A stretch of DNA of 64,000 nucleotides, from assembly GCF_000214725.1 (NCBI RefSeq), contig NC_015574.1, forward strand, positions 2,419,001-2,483,000. Direction: 5' to 3'. A program made the position numbers and the translations under genes. Shown in pieces: positions 18,437 to 27,629 of the stretch. Under the pieces are notes generated by a model. That model was not told where the DNA came from. It ran no database searches and worked only from the letters and a program-made list of their open reading frames with translations. This DNA is from Methanobacterium paludis (GTDB taxonomy: Archaea; Methanobacteriota; Methanobacteria; Methanobacteriales; Methanobacteriaceae). Each line of letters opens with the position of its first letter. Within the stretch, counting starts at the first letter, position 1.

Positions 18437-19057
18437 TTAGATATTTTTAACTTGAGAAAGTTTTTTAAGAGTTATGTGGTGCCCATAACCTTTCTGTTCT
18501 TTATTTATACGGTACCTGTAACCTGTGACTTTTTCAAGTGCCATTGCCGCAGTATTGGTGTAAGGGCAGGTTGTTATTAAAATATTCTGGCTTTCAAGTT
18601 GTTTGCATATGGAAAAAAACCTGCAATTTTTAACAATAAGTTCCACTTCATCTTCTTTTATTTCATAATCCATATCAAGAGCAAATTTATGCTGATCTAT
18701 GAAATATTTCCTTACAGATTCCAGTGCATTTTCCTGTCCATTTAGATCCATTTCACTAGATTCTAACTCTTTAAGGAATGTTTTTCCTATTTCCCTGGTT
18801 ACAGAATAGGATCCTCTTCCAGATATTGTCCAAAGACCCCTTGTAAGTGCGAAAACCATTAATGCTAATGGGGCTTCTCCTTTAGGGTTTATATCCATAT
18901 TACCCACAGGATGGAAGTATTCCTTTTCAATTCCACATATTGGACACACCCAGTCATCAGGTAAATCTTCAAGAGGCATTCCCCTTTTAAATCCAAATTT
19001 TGGATCTCCTTCATCTGAATCATAGATGTAGTGACATATTTCACATTCATATTTCAT
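18437..19057 (-). CDS. Rubredoxin domain fused to an unknown C-terminal domain
   Basis: Residues 1-48 form a rubredoxin with CEIC and CPIC iron ligands (MKYECEICHYIYDSDEGD). The remaining ~155 residues are a soluble domain with cysteines in NCRFFSICKQL and TTCPYTNTAA, which I cannot assign. It is the last gene of the operon that starts with the F420H2 oxidase at 20892. This matches the fpaA-rlp-rub arrangement reported next to msvR in Methanothermobacter. The rubredoxin could pass electrons to the rubrerythrin-like protein. Confidence 0.8.
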   Translation of the reverse strand: MKYECEICHYIYDSDEGDPKFGFKRGMPLEDLPDDWVCPICGIEKEYFHPVGNMDINPKGEAPLALMVFALTRGLWTISGRGSYSVTREIGKTFLKELESSEMDLNGQENALESVRKYFIDQHKFALDMDYEIKEDEVELIVKNCRFFSICKQLESQNILITTCPYTNTAAMALEKVTGYRYRINKEQKGYGHHITLKKLSQVKNI

Positions 19058-19100
19058 TGAAACACCATAAAAAAAAAGTTAAACTTAAAAAATAAGAGAT

Positions 19101-19517
19101 TTAGAAGTACCTCTCAAGAAGTCCTTCCAACATTTTGGCGTGCCTTCCCTCATCCCTCGAGCTTTCATCAAAGAAATCGTGGGCAGCGTCGATACCGCAC
19201 TCCTTTGCTTTGGTGGCTGCGGCTTTTTTCTCCTTGTTGGCCATCTGTTCACCTGATAACATCGTTTCCAGGTTCTCTTTCAGGGATGTGGAAATTACGC
19301 CGTTCATTTCAGCAAAGTGTGATGCATGTTCGGCTTCCTCAAAGGCTACTCTTTTTAAAACTTCTCCAACCTCAGGAAGGCCGTCTCTTTGAGCCTGACG
19401 TGCCATTGCAAGGTACATTCCAACTTCCTGACATTCTCCCTCAAAGTTCGCCTGAACCTCTTTTTCTACCTCTGTTCCTTTACAAACCCCTACTTCATGT
19501 TCGTTTACTAGATCCAT
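19101..19517 (-). CDS. Rubrerythrin-like diiron protein
   Basis: This 138-residue four-helix ferritin-like protein has diiron ligands in FEGECQEVGMYL, FEEAEHASHFAEM and SSRDEGRHAKML. It lacks the C-terminal rubredoxin domain of classical rubrerythrin; that function may be supplied by the next gene, which has a rubredoxin domain. The likely role is reduction of hydrogen peroxide in the cytoplasm. It is the middle gene of the MsvR-adjacent operon, 151 bp after the F420H2 oxidase. Confidence 0.9.
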   Translation of the reverse strand: MDLVNEHEVGVCKGTEVEKEVQANFEGECQEVGMYLAMARQAQRDGLPEVGEVLKRVAFEEAEHASHFAEMNGVISTSLKENLETMLSGEQMANKEKKAAATKAKECGIDAAHDFFDESSRDEGRHAKMLEGLLERYF

Positions 19518-19668
19518 GTTTTTATCCTCCTAAATTTTCATTTATATATCGATTATGCTCTTTAATTTCCTGAATTACTTGATTTATTCCTGTTACACTC
19601 ATAAATACGTTCAGTTCACTACTTTAATATCTTTTAAAAAAATTTTAATTGAAGTTTAATCAATTTTG

Positions 19669-20892
19669 TTAAAGATCTTTCACCTTCAAAGCCAGTTGTT
19701 TACCCACCTTGTAGCACTGTTCCAATTCATCTTCATCTGGAACGTAATATACTTCGTAAGCATCTGAAACATCAAATCCACATTCTTGAAGGTCTTCTTT
19801 GATTTTCTGTGGTGCTCCTCCCTCACCGCCCATGGAACCGAATGTGACTGCAGGCTTTTTAACACCGGTCCTACCAAATTTCAGTCCGCGGAGGTAGTAG
19901 ACAATATCGCCCATACTTGGGAATGGTTCTCCATAAATGGTTGGAATACCGAATGCAACGGCCTTACTGTCCAGAATGTCCTTAACTATTTCACTGCGCT
20001 CGTCCTCATGGAGGAAGTACATTTTAACATCAAACCCTTCACTTATAGCGCCTTCAGCAACTGCATGGGCCATTTTCTGGGTGGATCCGTGCATGGTGTC
20101 GTATACTATTGTTATCTTGTCCTTGCAGTCTCCTGTAGCCCATCCACTGTAAGCTCCTATGATTTTCATAGGATCTGTCCATATCTGGCCGTGTGCCGGT
20201 GCAATCATGGTGATCTTATCAAGCAAGCCAAGTTCTTCAACTTCCTTGAACTTTTTAAGCACAAGTTTTGATATAGGTGTGATCAAGTTAGCGTAGAATT
20301 TCTGGGCGGCATCCATGAGCACGTATTCTGGAATTTCGTTGTCGTATCTTTCTGTTAAACATAGGTGCTGTCCGAAAGCATCGTTTGGGAATAGAACACC
20401 GTCTTCAACAAAGAGGGTGAACATACTATCAGGCCAGTGCAGGAGGAATGCCTCGAGAAATGCCAGTGTTTTTCCTCCAAGGTCCAGGGTGTCTCCTGTT
20501 TTAACTGTCTTGAAATCTGCACCTTTAAGTGCGGGGAAGTGTTTTATAAGGCCTTTAACTGCTATTTCTGTGCAGTATATTGGGGAATCTGGGAATTTCT
20601 TGTGGATTTCTGTAAGGGCCCCGCTGTGATCCTTTTCAACGTGGTTTTGTACTATCACGTCGATTTTCACGTCCTTCCCTTCTTTTGTGAATGCGTCCTT
20701 GATCCTGCCCCACATCTGTGCAGAATGTCCAGGGTAGCAGTTGTCTATAAGGGCCACCTTATCTTCTCCAAATACTAAATATGCGTTGTATGTGGTTCCA
20801 TTTAACGTGTATCCATGATAACTCCTTAAATCCCAGTCTAAAACTCCAACCCAGTACACTCCTTCCTTAATTTTTGTTGCATCTGCTTTCAT
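19669..20892 (-). CDS. fpaA: F420H2 oxidase (A-type flavoprotein)
   Basis: This enzyme reduces O2 to water with reduced F420. The N-terminal beta-lactamase-like diiron domain shows QNHVEKDHSGAL (HxExDH) and further ligands in HWPDSMF and APAHG. The C-terminal flavodoxin domain binds FMN (IVYDTMHGSTQKMA). The 407-residue length is normal for FprA/FpaA. It is divergent from msvR and is followed by a rubrerythrin-like and a rubredoxin-domain gene. The intergenic inverted TTCG/CGAA repeats suggest control by MsvR. Confidence 0.96.
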   Translation of the reverse strand: MKADATKIKEGVYWVGVLDWDLRSYHGYTLNGTTYNAYLVFGEDKVALIDNCYPGHSAQMWGRIKDAFTKEGKDVKIDVIVQNHVEKDHSGALTEIHKKFPDSPIYCTEIAVKGLIKHFPALKGADFKTVKTGDTLDLGGKTLAFLEAFLLHWPDSMFTLFVEDGVLFPNDAFGQHLCLTERYDNEIPEYVLMDAAQKFYANLITPISKLVLKKFKEVEELGLLDKITMIAPAHGQIWTDPMKIIGAYSGWATGDCKDKITIVYDTMHGSTQKMAHAVAEGAISEGFDVKMYFLHEDERSEIVKDILDSKAVAFGIPTIYGEPFPSMGDIVYYLRGLKFGRTGVKKPAVTFGSMGGEGGAPQKIKEDLQECGFDVSDAYEVYYVPDEDELEQCYKVGKQLALKVKDL

Positions 20893-20977
20893 GTTCCATC
20901 CTCCAAGTTTTTCTATTATTATTTTTCGTTTTTAGCAAACCTTTATCAACCAAAAGTTTTGATTGAATAAAATTTGG

Positions 20978-21012
20978 TTCGTATATCTCAGGACTGTATG
21001 CTTCTATACGAA
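20978..21012. promoter_or_regulatory. MsvR-type inverted repeat, distal
   Basis: TTCGTATA at 20978-20985 and TATACGAA at 21005-21012 are exact inverted copies separated by 19 bp. TTCG/CGAA sites are reported for MsvR in Methanothermobacter. They lie in the region between fpaA and msvR, where they would overlap the fpaA promoter. Assignment is by analogy. Confidence 0.6.
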
Positions 21013-21034
21013 CTAGTTCTATATAAAGTTTACT

Positions 21035-21052
21035 GTTCGCATTAACACGAAC
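21035..21052. promoter_or_regulatory. MsvR-type inverted repeat, msvR-proximal
   Basis: GTTCG at 21035-21039 and CGAAC at 21048-21052 form a tighter dyad with an 8-bp spacer. It lies directly upstream of the TATA-like ATTATATAG (about 21054-21062) of msvR, so the dyad is placed to autoregulate msvR. Confidence 0.55.
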
Positions 21053-21096
21053 CATTATATAGTGTGAGAAACACCATAACTAGTGAGGACAGCTAA

Positions 21097-21888
21097 ATGA
21101 ACCATGAAAAGAATGAAACAAACGCCCGCAATAAAACTGAGCTGGACAAAAACAGCCAGATCAAAATCTTTGCTACCAACAAAGGTCTGAACGTTATAGA
21201 CAGCCCAATAAAAGCTAAAATATTATCCATACTAAAAGATGAAGGTTTAAGTGCTTCTAAAATTGTTTCTTTAACCGGTAAATCTAAATCAACCATTTCA
21301 GCCCACCTCAAAGACCTGATCGATGCGGGAATAGTTGATACAAAATCAGACCCCTCAGATGGCAGACGAAAAATATTTTACATCAAATCCCGTTACCTGG
21401 GTGATCTTTCCCGTGTAACAAGTTTTGAAAAGGAAATGGACAACTACATTACCACCCAGGTTACAAACTCCGATGATCCATTTAAATTCTTTAGATTCAT
21501 TTTCAGAACAATAAGAGTGGCATTAATGGAGGAAGGTGTGAATATAGACCCCATACTTTACAGCGCAGGGAAAAAGGTTGGGGAAACATTTTACAAAAAA
21601 TTAGAAGACCCTGATATTAACAAATTAACACAAAACCTTGCTTCATTCTGGGAAAAAAATAAGTTAGGACGAGTTGAAGTTGAAAACCTTAATCCAATTA
21701 CAATAAGGGCCTATGACTGCTTTGAATGTGAAGACTTGCCAAAAACAGGAAAACCGGCCTGCGCATTTGACTCAGGAATACTTGGAGCAATTTTTTCAGC
21801 CCACTTCGGCGAAGAAATGGACGTTGAAGAAGTTAAATGCTACGCAATGGGTGATGAATTCTGTAGATTTGTGATAAGCCCTGAATAA
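21097..21888 (+). CDS. msvR: MsvR-type redox regulator (winged helix plus V4R)
   Basis: This 263-residue protein has an N-terminal ArsR-like winged helix (about 30-100; GLSASKIVSLTGKSKSTISAHL) and a C-terminal V4R domain. Cysteines lie in AYDCFECEDL, KPACAFDSG and VKCYAMGDEFCRF. MsvR proteins of methanogens sense redox state through V4R cysteines and repress both themselves and the divergent fpaA operon. The same gene arrangement is present here with inverted TTCG/CGAA sites. Domain order, cysteines and synteny together give a secure call. Confidence 0.9.
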   Translation: MNHEKNETNARNKTELDKNSQIKIFATNKGLNVIDSPIKAKILSILKDEGLSASKIVSLTGKSKSTISAHLKDLIDAGIVDTKSDPSDGRRKIFYIKSRYLGDLSRVTSFEKEMDNYITTQVTNSDDPFKFFRFIFRTIRVALMEEGVNIDPILYSAGKKVGETFYKKLEDPDINKLTQNLASFWEKNKLGRVEVENLNPITIRAYDCFECEDLPKTGKPACAFDSGILGAIFSAHFGEEMDVEEVKCYAMGDEFCRFVISPE

Positions 21889-21925
21889 AACGTGGAATAT
21901 AAAATTGTATAGGGCACCAAAAACA

Positions 21926-22112
21926 CTCACAGATCCCCTAAAACTCGAACCCAAAGGATCATCAAGCCGGTTGAACCATTGTACCAAAATCACTACATTA
22001 ATCCATCATTTCAACCACTTTTATCAAGACTTTTCATGTATTTCAATTTACCACCACACTCACATATATCTGAGAAATCTTCTGGTTTTTCACCAGATTG
22101 AAGCTTATAATA
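21926..22112. repeat. Direct repeat copy 1 (zinc-ribbon tail and 3' flank)
   Basis: About 187 bp repeated with few changes at 22981-23165. It covers the last ~35 codons of the 22011-22895 gene (minus strand) and ~85 bp of downstream non-coding DNA. The flanking DNA is as conserved as the coding part, showing recent duplication or conversion. Confidence 0.9.
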
Positions 22113-22895
22113 ATCACCACAATTTTCACAGACAAAATAACCATGTGATATTCTCTTTTGTTTAGAAGTTGCTCCATCGATTAATTCTGAAAAATCTGTT
22201 TTAATAATTTTAAACAATGTTTTATATGCTGTAAACACATCACTTTCACCTATTTTCTCTTTTCCTTCATTTACAGCACTACAACCCGCTAGAAATAAGA
22301 TAACTCGGGCCTGTCTTATATTGAACGAAGACTCATTGATCCCATAATCTTTAAACAAAAAAAGTGATATTATCTTATCTAATTCTGTGTAAATTTTCTT
22401 AGTTTTCCTATTTTCCCATTTTAATTTTTGAAGTTTCTGAAAAAATTCTGAGGTAACCTCAGGAGTTTTATCAAATTTAGCAAAATTTAGCAAATTTAAT
22501 GCTATTTTTTGACCTACACCACTGGAAAATAACCTTTCAACATCATCAGGTTCAAGTTGTCTTTCCAAATACATAGAATAAACCCACTCTAAAAAGGGGA
22601 AGAAAAAGTAAAACGTGTCATAATCTATTAAATCTGATAAAAACTTAACTGGAATGTTTCTCAAGTTTTCATGAGCAAAAACTAAAAAATTGCTTTTTTC
22701 CGCGATTTTATTACTTATATCACTTAATAAAGACACTGGTTCTTTCCAATCAGTATAAACTTTGAATAAAGTATCATAATAACCAGAATCAATTAAAAAC
22801 TGCAAATCGGCCATTAAATCATCTAATAAATCATTAGAATATTTTTTTTTCAATTTTTTTAAGCCGTATTCTCCAAGATCGTTGTGCGAAGGCAT
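22011..22895 (-). CDS. Unknown protein with C-terminal zinc ribbon
   Basis: This 294-residue soluble protein is not of a family I recognise. Residues 1-245 look alpha-helical and charged. The last ~43 residues form a zinc-ribbon-like tail: FVCENCGDYYKLQSGEKPE then ICECGGKLKYM. Its paralogue at 23064-24349 shares the helical part (compare KTPEVTSEFFQKLQ with KTPEPTIEFFQNLR) and a near-identical tail. The tail appears to be a mobile C-terminal module. No neighbour suggests a function. Confidence 0.68.
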   Translation of the reverse strand: MPSHNDLGEYGLKKLKKKYSNDLLDDLMADLQFLIDSGYYDTLFKVYTDWKEPVSLLSDISNKIAEKSNFLVFAHENLRNIPVKFLSDLIDYDTFYFFFPFLEWVYSMYLERQLEPDDVERLFSSGVGQKIALNLLNFAKFDKTPEVTSEFFQKLQKLKWENRKTKKIYTELDKIISLFLFKDYGINESSFNIRQARVILFLAGCSAVNEGKEKIGESDVFTAYKTLFKIIKTDFSELIDGATSKQKRISHGYFVCENCGDYYKLQSGEKPEDFSDICECGGKLKYMKSLDKSG

Positions 22896-22980
22896 AACTA
22901 TCCTCCAACTAAATTAATTTTATTTGTTTAAAAGTTTCTTAAGCTTTTCCGAAAGTTCATAAGATGATCACAACACCAAA

Positions 22981-23165
22981 CTCACAGATCCTCTAAAACT
23001 CGAACCAAAGGATCATCAAGCCGGTTAACCATTGTACCAGAACCACTGCACCAATCCCTCATTTCAACCACTTTTATCAAGACTTTTCATGTATTTCAAT
23101 TCACCACCACTCTCACATATATCTGAGAAATCTTCTGGTTTTTCACCAAATTGAAGCTTATAATA
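22981..23165. repeat. Direct repeat copy 2 (zinc-ribbon tail and 3' flank)
   Basis: Second copy of the 21926-22112 repeat. It covers the tail of the 23064-24349 gene and its 3' flank. In this copy the fourth ribbon cysteine has become serine (ICESGG for ICECGG). Confidence 0.9.
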
Positions 23166-24349
23166 CCTTTTACAACTTTTACAAACCAAATAACCCGTTT
23201 TTTCATTTTTAGAAACTGATTCCTCCTGTTTTTTGCTTATAACTCGAGCATTGTTAAATAAAAATATTGACAAAAGTAGGAAAGTGAAAGCCTGAATCAA
23301 ATAACCATTAAAATAAAGTATTATGGCTAAACTCATCATTATACCACTATAAAAAAGATACATAATCCTATGAACCAAAATAAAAGACAGAATCCCTGCG
23401 AAAGCAAGGAACAAACCACCTAAATAGACAGGATAATACCCATAAAAAACAATTAAAATACCTAAACCCATAAAAAGCAAACCCCAAACCCTCAACCATA
23501 TATGCAGCAATGCATCAGAACTCAACCGCCTAGAAAACTTCTCAAAGAAAGAATACTTCTCGAAAAAAGAGTTATCTGCATGAAAATCCGCATCCCCCAC
23601 ACTCTCAGCTGCCTTATACGCGGTTACATCAGTTCTCATAAGCTTAAAATAAGTCTTATAAGCTTTTATAACATCATCAACAGAAACCTCACCTCTACCA
23701 TCCGAAGCAGCAGCACAAAAACAAAGAAACTCAACAAAAAGTTGTTCTTCACCACCAAATAAAGTATAATTTTGAATAGTGTTCCTAAAACACTCAATGT
23801 ATGATCTATTTTTTTAAAAATATTATGACTTTGTTTTTGCCATTGAACTTGTCTTAAGTTCTGAAAAAATTCAATTGTAGGTTCTGGTGTTTTTTTAACT
23901 TTATAAAAGTTATCTAAAAAGGTAATTACACATTCACCCAAACCACCATAATAAATGTTTCTCATATCCTTTATATCTAGACGCTCTTCTGTATTCACAT
24001 AATAAAAATATTCAAAAAAACGGTAATTATCACAGAAAAGATTGAAAACTACTCCCTTAAAAGGTGGAAGTCTAATAAAAAAAGGATGAACAAGATTTTC
24101 ATCTGCAAGTTTTATCAAAGGTGATCTGAAGAATTCTTCACGAACCACATTTGTTTCATAAATATCATTTTTTAACTTGTAAACTTCCATTAACCTTTCA
24201 TAAATACCCAAATTCATTAAATTTTTAATTTCAAAGATAATTTCTTCAAGACCTGCAACGTTAGCATCATTTGCAAAACTTTCCAGCCGTATTATATTCC
24301 TCTCGACAATTTCTTGATCCCACTCAGCAAAAGTTTCGCGTATTCCCAT
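23064..24349 (-). pseudogene. Frameshifted paralogue: helical domain, membrane segments, zinc ribbon
   Basis: Two minus-strand reading frames (24349 down to 23666, and 23639 down to 23064) are one gene split by a missing base. Adding one A in the AAAA run (plus-strand TTTT at 23770-23773) joins them into ~428 residues. The joined segment TLFKNYTLFGGEEQLF then aligns with FLFKDYGINESSF of the intact paralogue, and VDDVIKAYKTYFKLMRTD with ESDVFTAYKTLFKIIKTD. Unlike that paralogue, it has about four membrane helices (about 260-370) inserted before the zinc-ribbon tail. It may be a true pseudogene or a sequence error. It follows a tiny membrane gene by 4 bp. Confidence 0.8.
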
Positions 24350-24353
24350 ATAT

Positions 24354-24464
24354 TTACTTCCTTTCTTTCATTACTAAATCTATTATGCCTTTAATTGTTA
24401 AGATAGTTGCTGCAACAGCCAAAACAAGTCCAGCTGTTGTAGGACCAATGTAAATAGAAAGCAT
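24354..24464 (-). CDS. Small membrane peptide
   Basis: A 36-codon frame MLSIYIGPTTAGLVLAVAAT...VMKERK ends 4 bp before the next start at 24349. It encodes one long hydrophobic helix with a basic tail. An in-frame TTG at 24491 would extend it by nine hydrophobic residues. GGTGTGGGA upstream of the ATG is a possible ribosome binding site, and a TATA-rich stretch lies near 24530-24580. A real small membrane protein is plausible; no homologue is recognised. Confidence 0.5.
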   Translation of the reverse strand: MLSIYIGPTTAGLVLAVAATILTIKGIIDLVMKERK

Positions 24465-24689
24465 AGTAATTCCCACACCAATGATTCCCAAAAAATCAGG
24501 AGAACTAAGTGTTATAGTAATAGGATATTAATATAATATAATACTGAATATTAATATTATATATATAAAGTTTGTGGAAAAGGTATGAGCTAAAACCAAA
24601 AAGAAGAGTTTTACTAATTTAAATGCAAAACTCTTCAATAATATTTCAATACGATTTAAAAAAAAGATTAATTTATTCTTAAATATCTT

Positions 24690-25388
24690 TTATTCATCCT
24701 TAAATTTAACAATAGTCGTGGAAAGATATTTTTTATCCTTTGAAAATCCTTTAAATACCTTTTCATCCTTCATGCTGCAATTCTGCACCGATATTACGTC
24801 TTTATCCCTCTTATCATGAGCTACAATTTTCTCAAGCTCCTCAGAATGCCTTGAAGTCTTCATTATAACGAAGGTGTCCCCGTACTCCATGATCTTCTCC
24901 AGTCTCTCGTCCACCTTGGGCACTATCACGATTATCTCATCTTTCTCTGCAATTGGAATCCCTGCAGTTGCAGCACAGCCTGTAAATGATGTTACGCCAG
25001 GTATTATCTCCACATCAAAATCCATGGCAGTTATTCTCTTGCACACGTAGGAGAATGTGCTGTAAACCATTGGATCTCCAAGGGTTATAAATGCCAAGTT
25101 CTTTCCATCCTCGAGTTTCTGGGCCATGACCCCTGCCGCATCATCCCAGTAACCTTCAAGAGCATTTTTATCCTCAATCATAGGAAACAATGGTTCTAAA
25201 GTTTCATATTCATCATCCCTATCATCCAGAACAGGTTGTACGATTGAAAGTGCCAGACTCGGCTTTGAACTTGCAGATCTGGGTGCACATATCACCTCAA
25301 CACTTTGAAGTGCCTTTACAGCTTTAACAGTTAAAAGTTCTGTGTTTCCAGGACCCACACCTATACCAATCAGTTTTCCTCTTTTCAT
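24690..25388 (-). CDS. cbiL: Cobalt-factor II C20-methyltransferase
   Basis: A SAM-dependent methyltransferase of the precorrin/tetrapyrrole family. It methylates C20 of cobalt-factor II in the anaerobic cobalamin pathway; methanogens need corrinoids for the Mtr complex. Seen are GKLIGIGVGPGNTELLTVKA at the N terminus, LGDPMVYSTFSYV in the centre and IPGVTSFTGCAATAGIPIAE. The start may be the ATG at 25388 or a GTG three codons earlier. It is a single-gene unit here. The length (about 232) is usual for CbiL/CobI. Confidence 0.9.
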   Translation of the reverse strand: MKRGKLIGIGVGPGNTELLTVKAVKALQSVEVICAPRSASSKPSLALSIVQPVLDDRDDEYETLEPLFPMIEDKNALEGYWDDAAGVMAQKLEDGKNLAFITLGDPMVYSTFSYVCKRITAMDFDVEIIPGVTSFTGCAATAGIPIAEKDEIIVIVPKVDERLEKIMEYGDTFVIMKTSRHSEELEKIVAHDKRDKDVISVQNCSMKDEKVFKGFSKDKKYLSTTIVKFKDE

Positions 25389-25661
25389 CTTGAACACGCA
25401 CTTGACTTACATATTTTTGATTTCAGTTGATTTTATTTGAGTGATTTTATTGATCTTTAAAAAAATTGGGAATCTATAATTTCATGTACTTAGATCAACT
25501 TTAGATAAATTTCTATCGAAAGATACTATCTATTGAAAGATACTAGTTTCTTTGTGATTCAGATTTATTTAAGTTTGGATTAAACTTTTTTAAAGGTTTC
25601 ATTTTACCATCGATATTTCCAAAGGTTTCATTTTTATACCATCAAAAAAATATAATTCTTC

Positions 25662-27401
25662 ATGGACAACGGCTTTTTCTGTAAACAATGCGGAATGGTA
25701 AAGGCAAGATGTGTTTGCCCCAAAGGAAACACTGAAACCACTAAAAAACCAGAGACTTCAAGAAACATGACCCCTGAAATTAAAAAGCTCTATCCTGATG
25801 TGGAAGATGAAATAATAGAGAATTTCCCGTTTTCTTCTCCTCGTAAAGGACAGTTCGAGATAATATCCAGGATCAACGATGCAATGGACGATGGTTACAA
25901 GTACATCATCCTCGAGGCAGGTACAGGTACAGGGAAATCTGCAATTGCAACAACACTTGCAAACATATACCAACCCGCTTACATCCTCACAATGACCAAA
26001 CAGCTCCAATCCCAGTACTCCCAGGAGTTTGGATATCCCATGGTAAAGGGAAGGGCCAACTTCAACTGTAAGGATGCTGGACTTGAGGCCACTTGTGATA
26101 TGGGAACCTGCCAAACAATACCGAGCTCCCAGAAATTCGTATGCGAATACGGGATAACGAAATCCCCATTTGATGATGGATCTTCAGCCTTCATGGACGC
26201 ATACGGCTCCCCAATATATTTCAGATCAGGCGATGCCTGCAACTACTGGCGACAGAAGGCCAGAGCAGTTGAAAGTCCCATAACCCTGATGAACTACGAC
26301 TACGCCCTCCTTGAGCTTGCCTACGTTAAACATTTCGGGAAAAGACAGCTCATGGTACTGGATGAGGCCCATAACATCGAAGACAAACTCATGCGCAGAC
26401 TTGAAGTGAACATATTCAACAACAGCCTCCGAAAGGACATTAAAACAACCATACCAAGGAATATGATGGGATATGAAGATCCTAAAGAGTGGACACTGTT
26501 TATTCAGGCCATTTACCAGGATTACAAGGACCTGAACGTTAAAGAACTTCCAAAAAACAAGGCTGATAGGATAAACAGGACAAAATTAAGATTGAGCGAG
26601 CTTATGAGCAACCTGGAGGAACATCCAGACAACTGGGTGGTTGATACAACTCCAGGCGGTGCTTCTTTCAAACCCCTGAAAATCGATGTCTATGCACAGG
26701 AACGCTTATTCCAGTACGCGGATGTATGCCTATTTATGAGCGCAACCATACTCGACCACGAGCTCTTCTGCAGGTGGCTTGGAATTGACCCTGAAGAAGT
26801 TTACTACCTGCGCATAAACAGTTCCTTTCCAGCCTCTTCAAGGCCAGTCCACATTAAAAGTGTGGGACCCATGTCACAGCGTGCCATAAGGCGGACAGCT
26901 CCAAAAACAATCCCGATACTGGAAAAAATAATAGAACACCACAAGTATGAGAAAGGGCTTATACACACCCACAACTACAAGTGCCAGCAGTACATCATGA
27001 AACACATCAAAAATCCCCGACTTATGGACCATGACAGTAAAAACAGGGAGTACAAACTCCATGAATTCGAGAGGAGTAAAGAACCCAAAGTATTCGTGAG
27101 CCCATCCATGAGCGAAGGTGTGGACCTGCCCTACGAGAAGTGCCAGTTCCAGGTTATCTACAAGGTACCATTCCCATACCTTGGCGATAAACAGATAAAC
27201 AAAAGAAAAGCCAAAGACCCGAAATGGTACGCCTACAAAACAGTTATGACGCTTTTACAGGCCTACGGTCGTGGAATGAGAGCTGAAGACGATTACTGTG
27301 AAACCTACGTTCTGGACGGGAACATAAAAATGCTCTTCCGAAACAGGCTCTACAAATCCCTTGTTCCAGAATTCTTCACCGAAGCCATTTCAAAGGATTG
27401 A
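25662..27401 (+). CDS. XPD/DinG-type superfamily 2 DNA helicase
   Basis: This 579-residue helicase has an N-terminal Cys cluster CKQCGMVKARCVCP, a zinc-ribbon-like element. Walker A is ILEAGTGTGKSAIA. Cysteines NCKDAGLEATCDMGTC and DACNYW fit the Fe-S cluster of the Rad3/XPD/DinG class. Walker B is VLDEAHNIED, and motif VI reads QAYGRGMRAEDD. It probably unwinds DNA 5'-3' in repair. It is followed by a gap and no obvious operon partner. Confidence 0.9.
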   Translation: MDNGFFCKQCGMVKARCVCPKGNTETTKKPETSRNMTPEIKKLYPDVEDEIIENFPFSSPRKGQFEIISRINDAMDDGYKYIILEAGTGTGKSAIATTLANIYQPAYILTMTKQLQSQYSQEFGYPMVKGRANFNCKDAGLEATCDMGTCQTIPSSQKFVCEYGITKSPFDDGSSAFMDAYGSPIYFRSGDACNYWRQKARAVESPITLMNYDYALLELAYVKHFGKRQLMVLDEAHNIEDKLMRRLEVNIFNNSLRKDIKTTIPRNMMGYEDPKEWTLFIQAIYQDYKDLNVKELPKNKADRINRTKLRLSELMSNLEEHPDNWVVDTTPGGASFKPLKIDVYAQERLFQYADVCLFMSATILDHELFCRWLGIDPEEVYYLRINSSFPASSRPVHIKSVGPMSQRAIRRTAPKTIPILEKIIEHHKYEKGLIHTHNYKCQQYIMKHIKNPRLMDHDSKNREYKLHEFERSKEPKVFVSPSMSEGVDLPYEKCQFQVIYKVPFPYLGDKQINKRKAKDPKWYAYKTVMTLLQAYGRGMRAEDDYCETYVLDGNIKMLFRNRLYKSLVPEFFTEAISKD

Positions 27402-27629
27402 AAAGTTTTTTGTAGGAGTTTGGGATTAAATTTTAAAATGTAAAACTTTTAAGATGTATAACAAAATTAGGATAAATAAGAAAATAAGAAAACTAGGATA
27501 GAAAATTTCTAAAAACTATTTTTTTCAAATTTTTCTTTCAATTCTTCCCTAAAATCCTTTTTTCAATTCTTAACTAGAGTATATTTCTCAGGTTATAGTT
27601 TCTTGGGTTATAAATTTCTAATTTATTCC

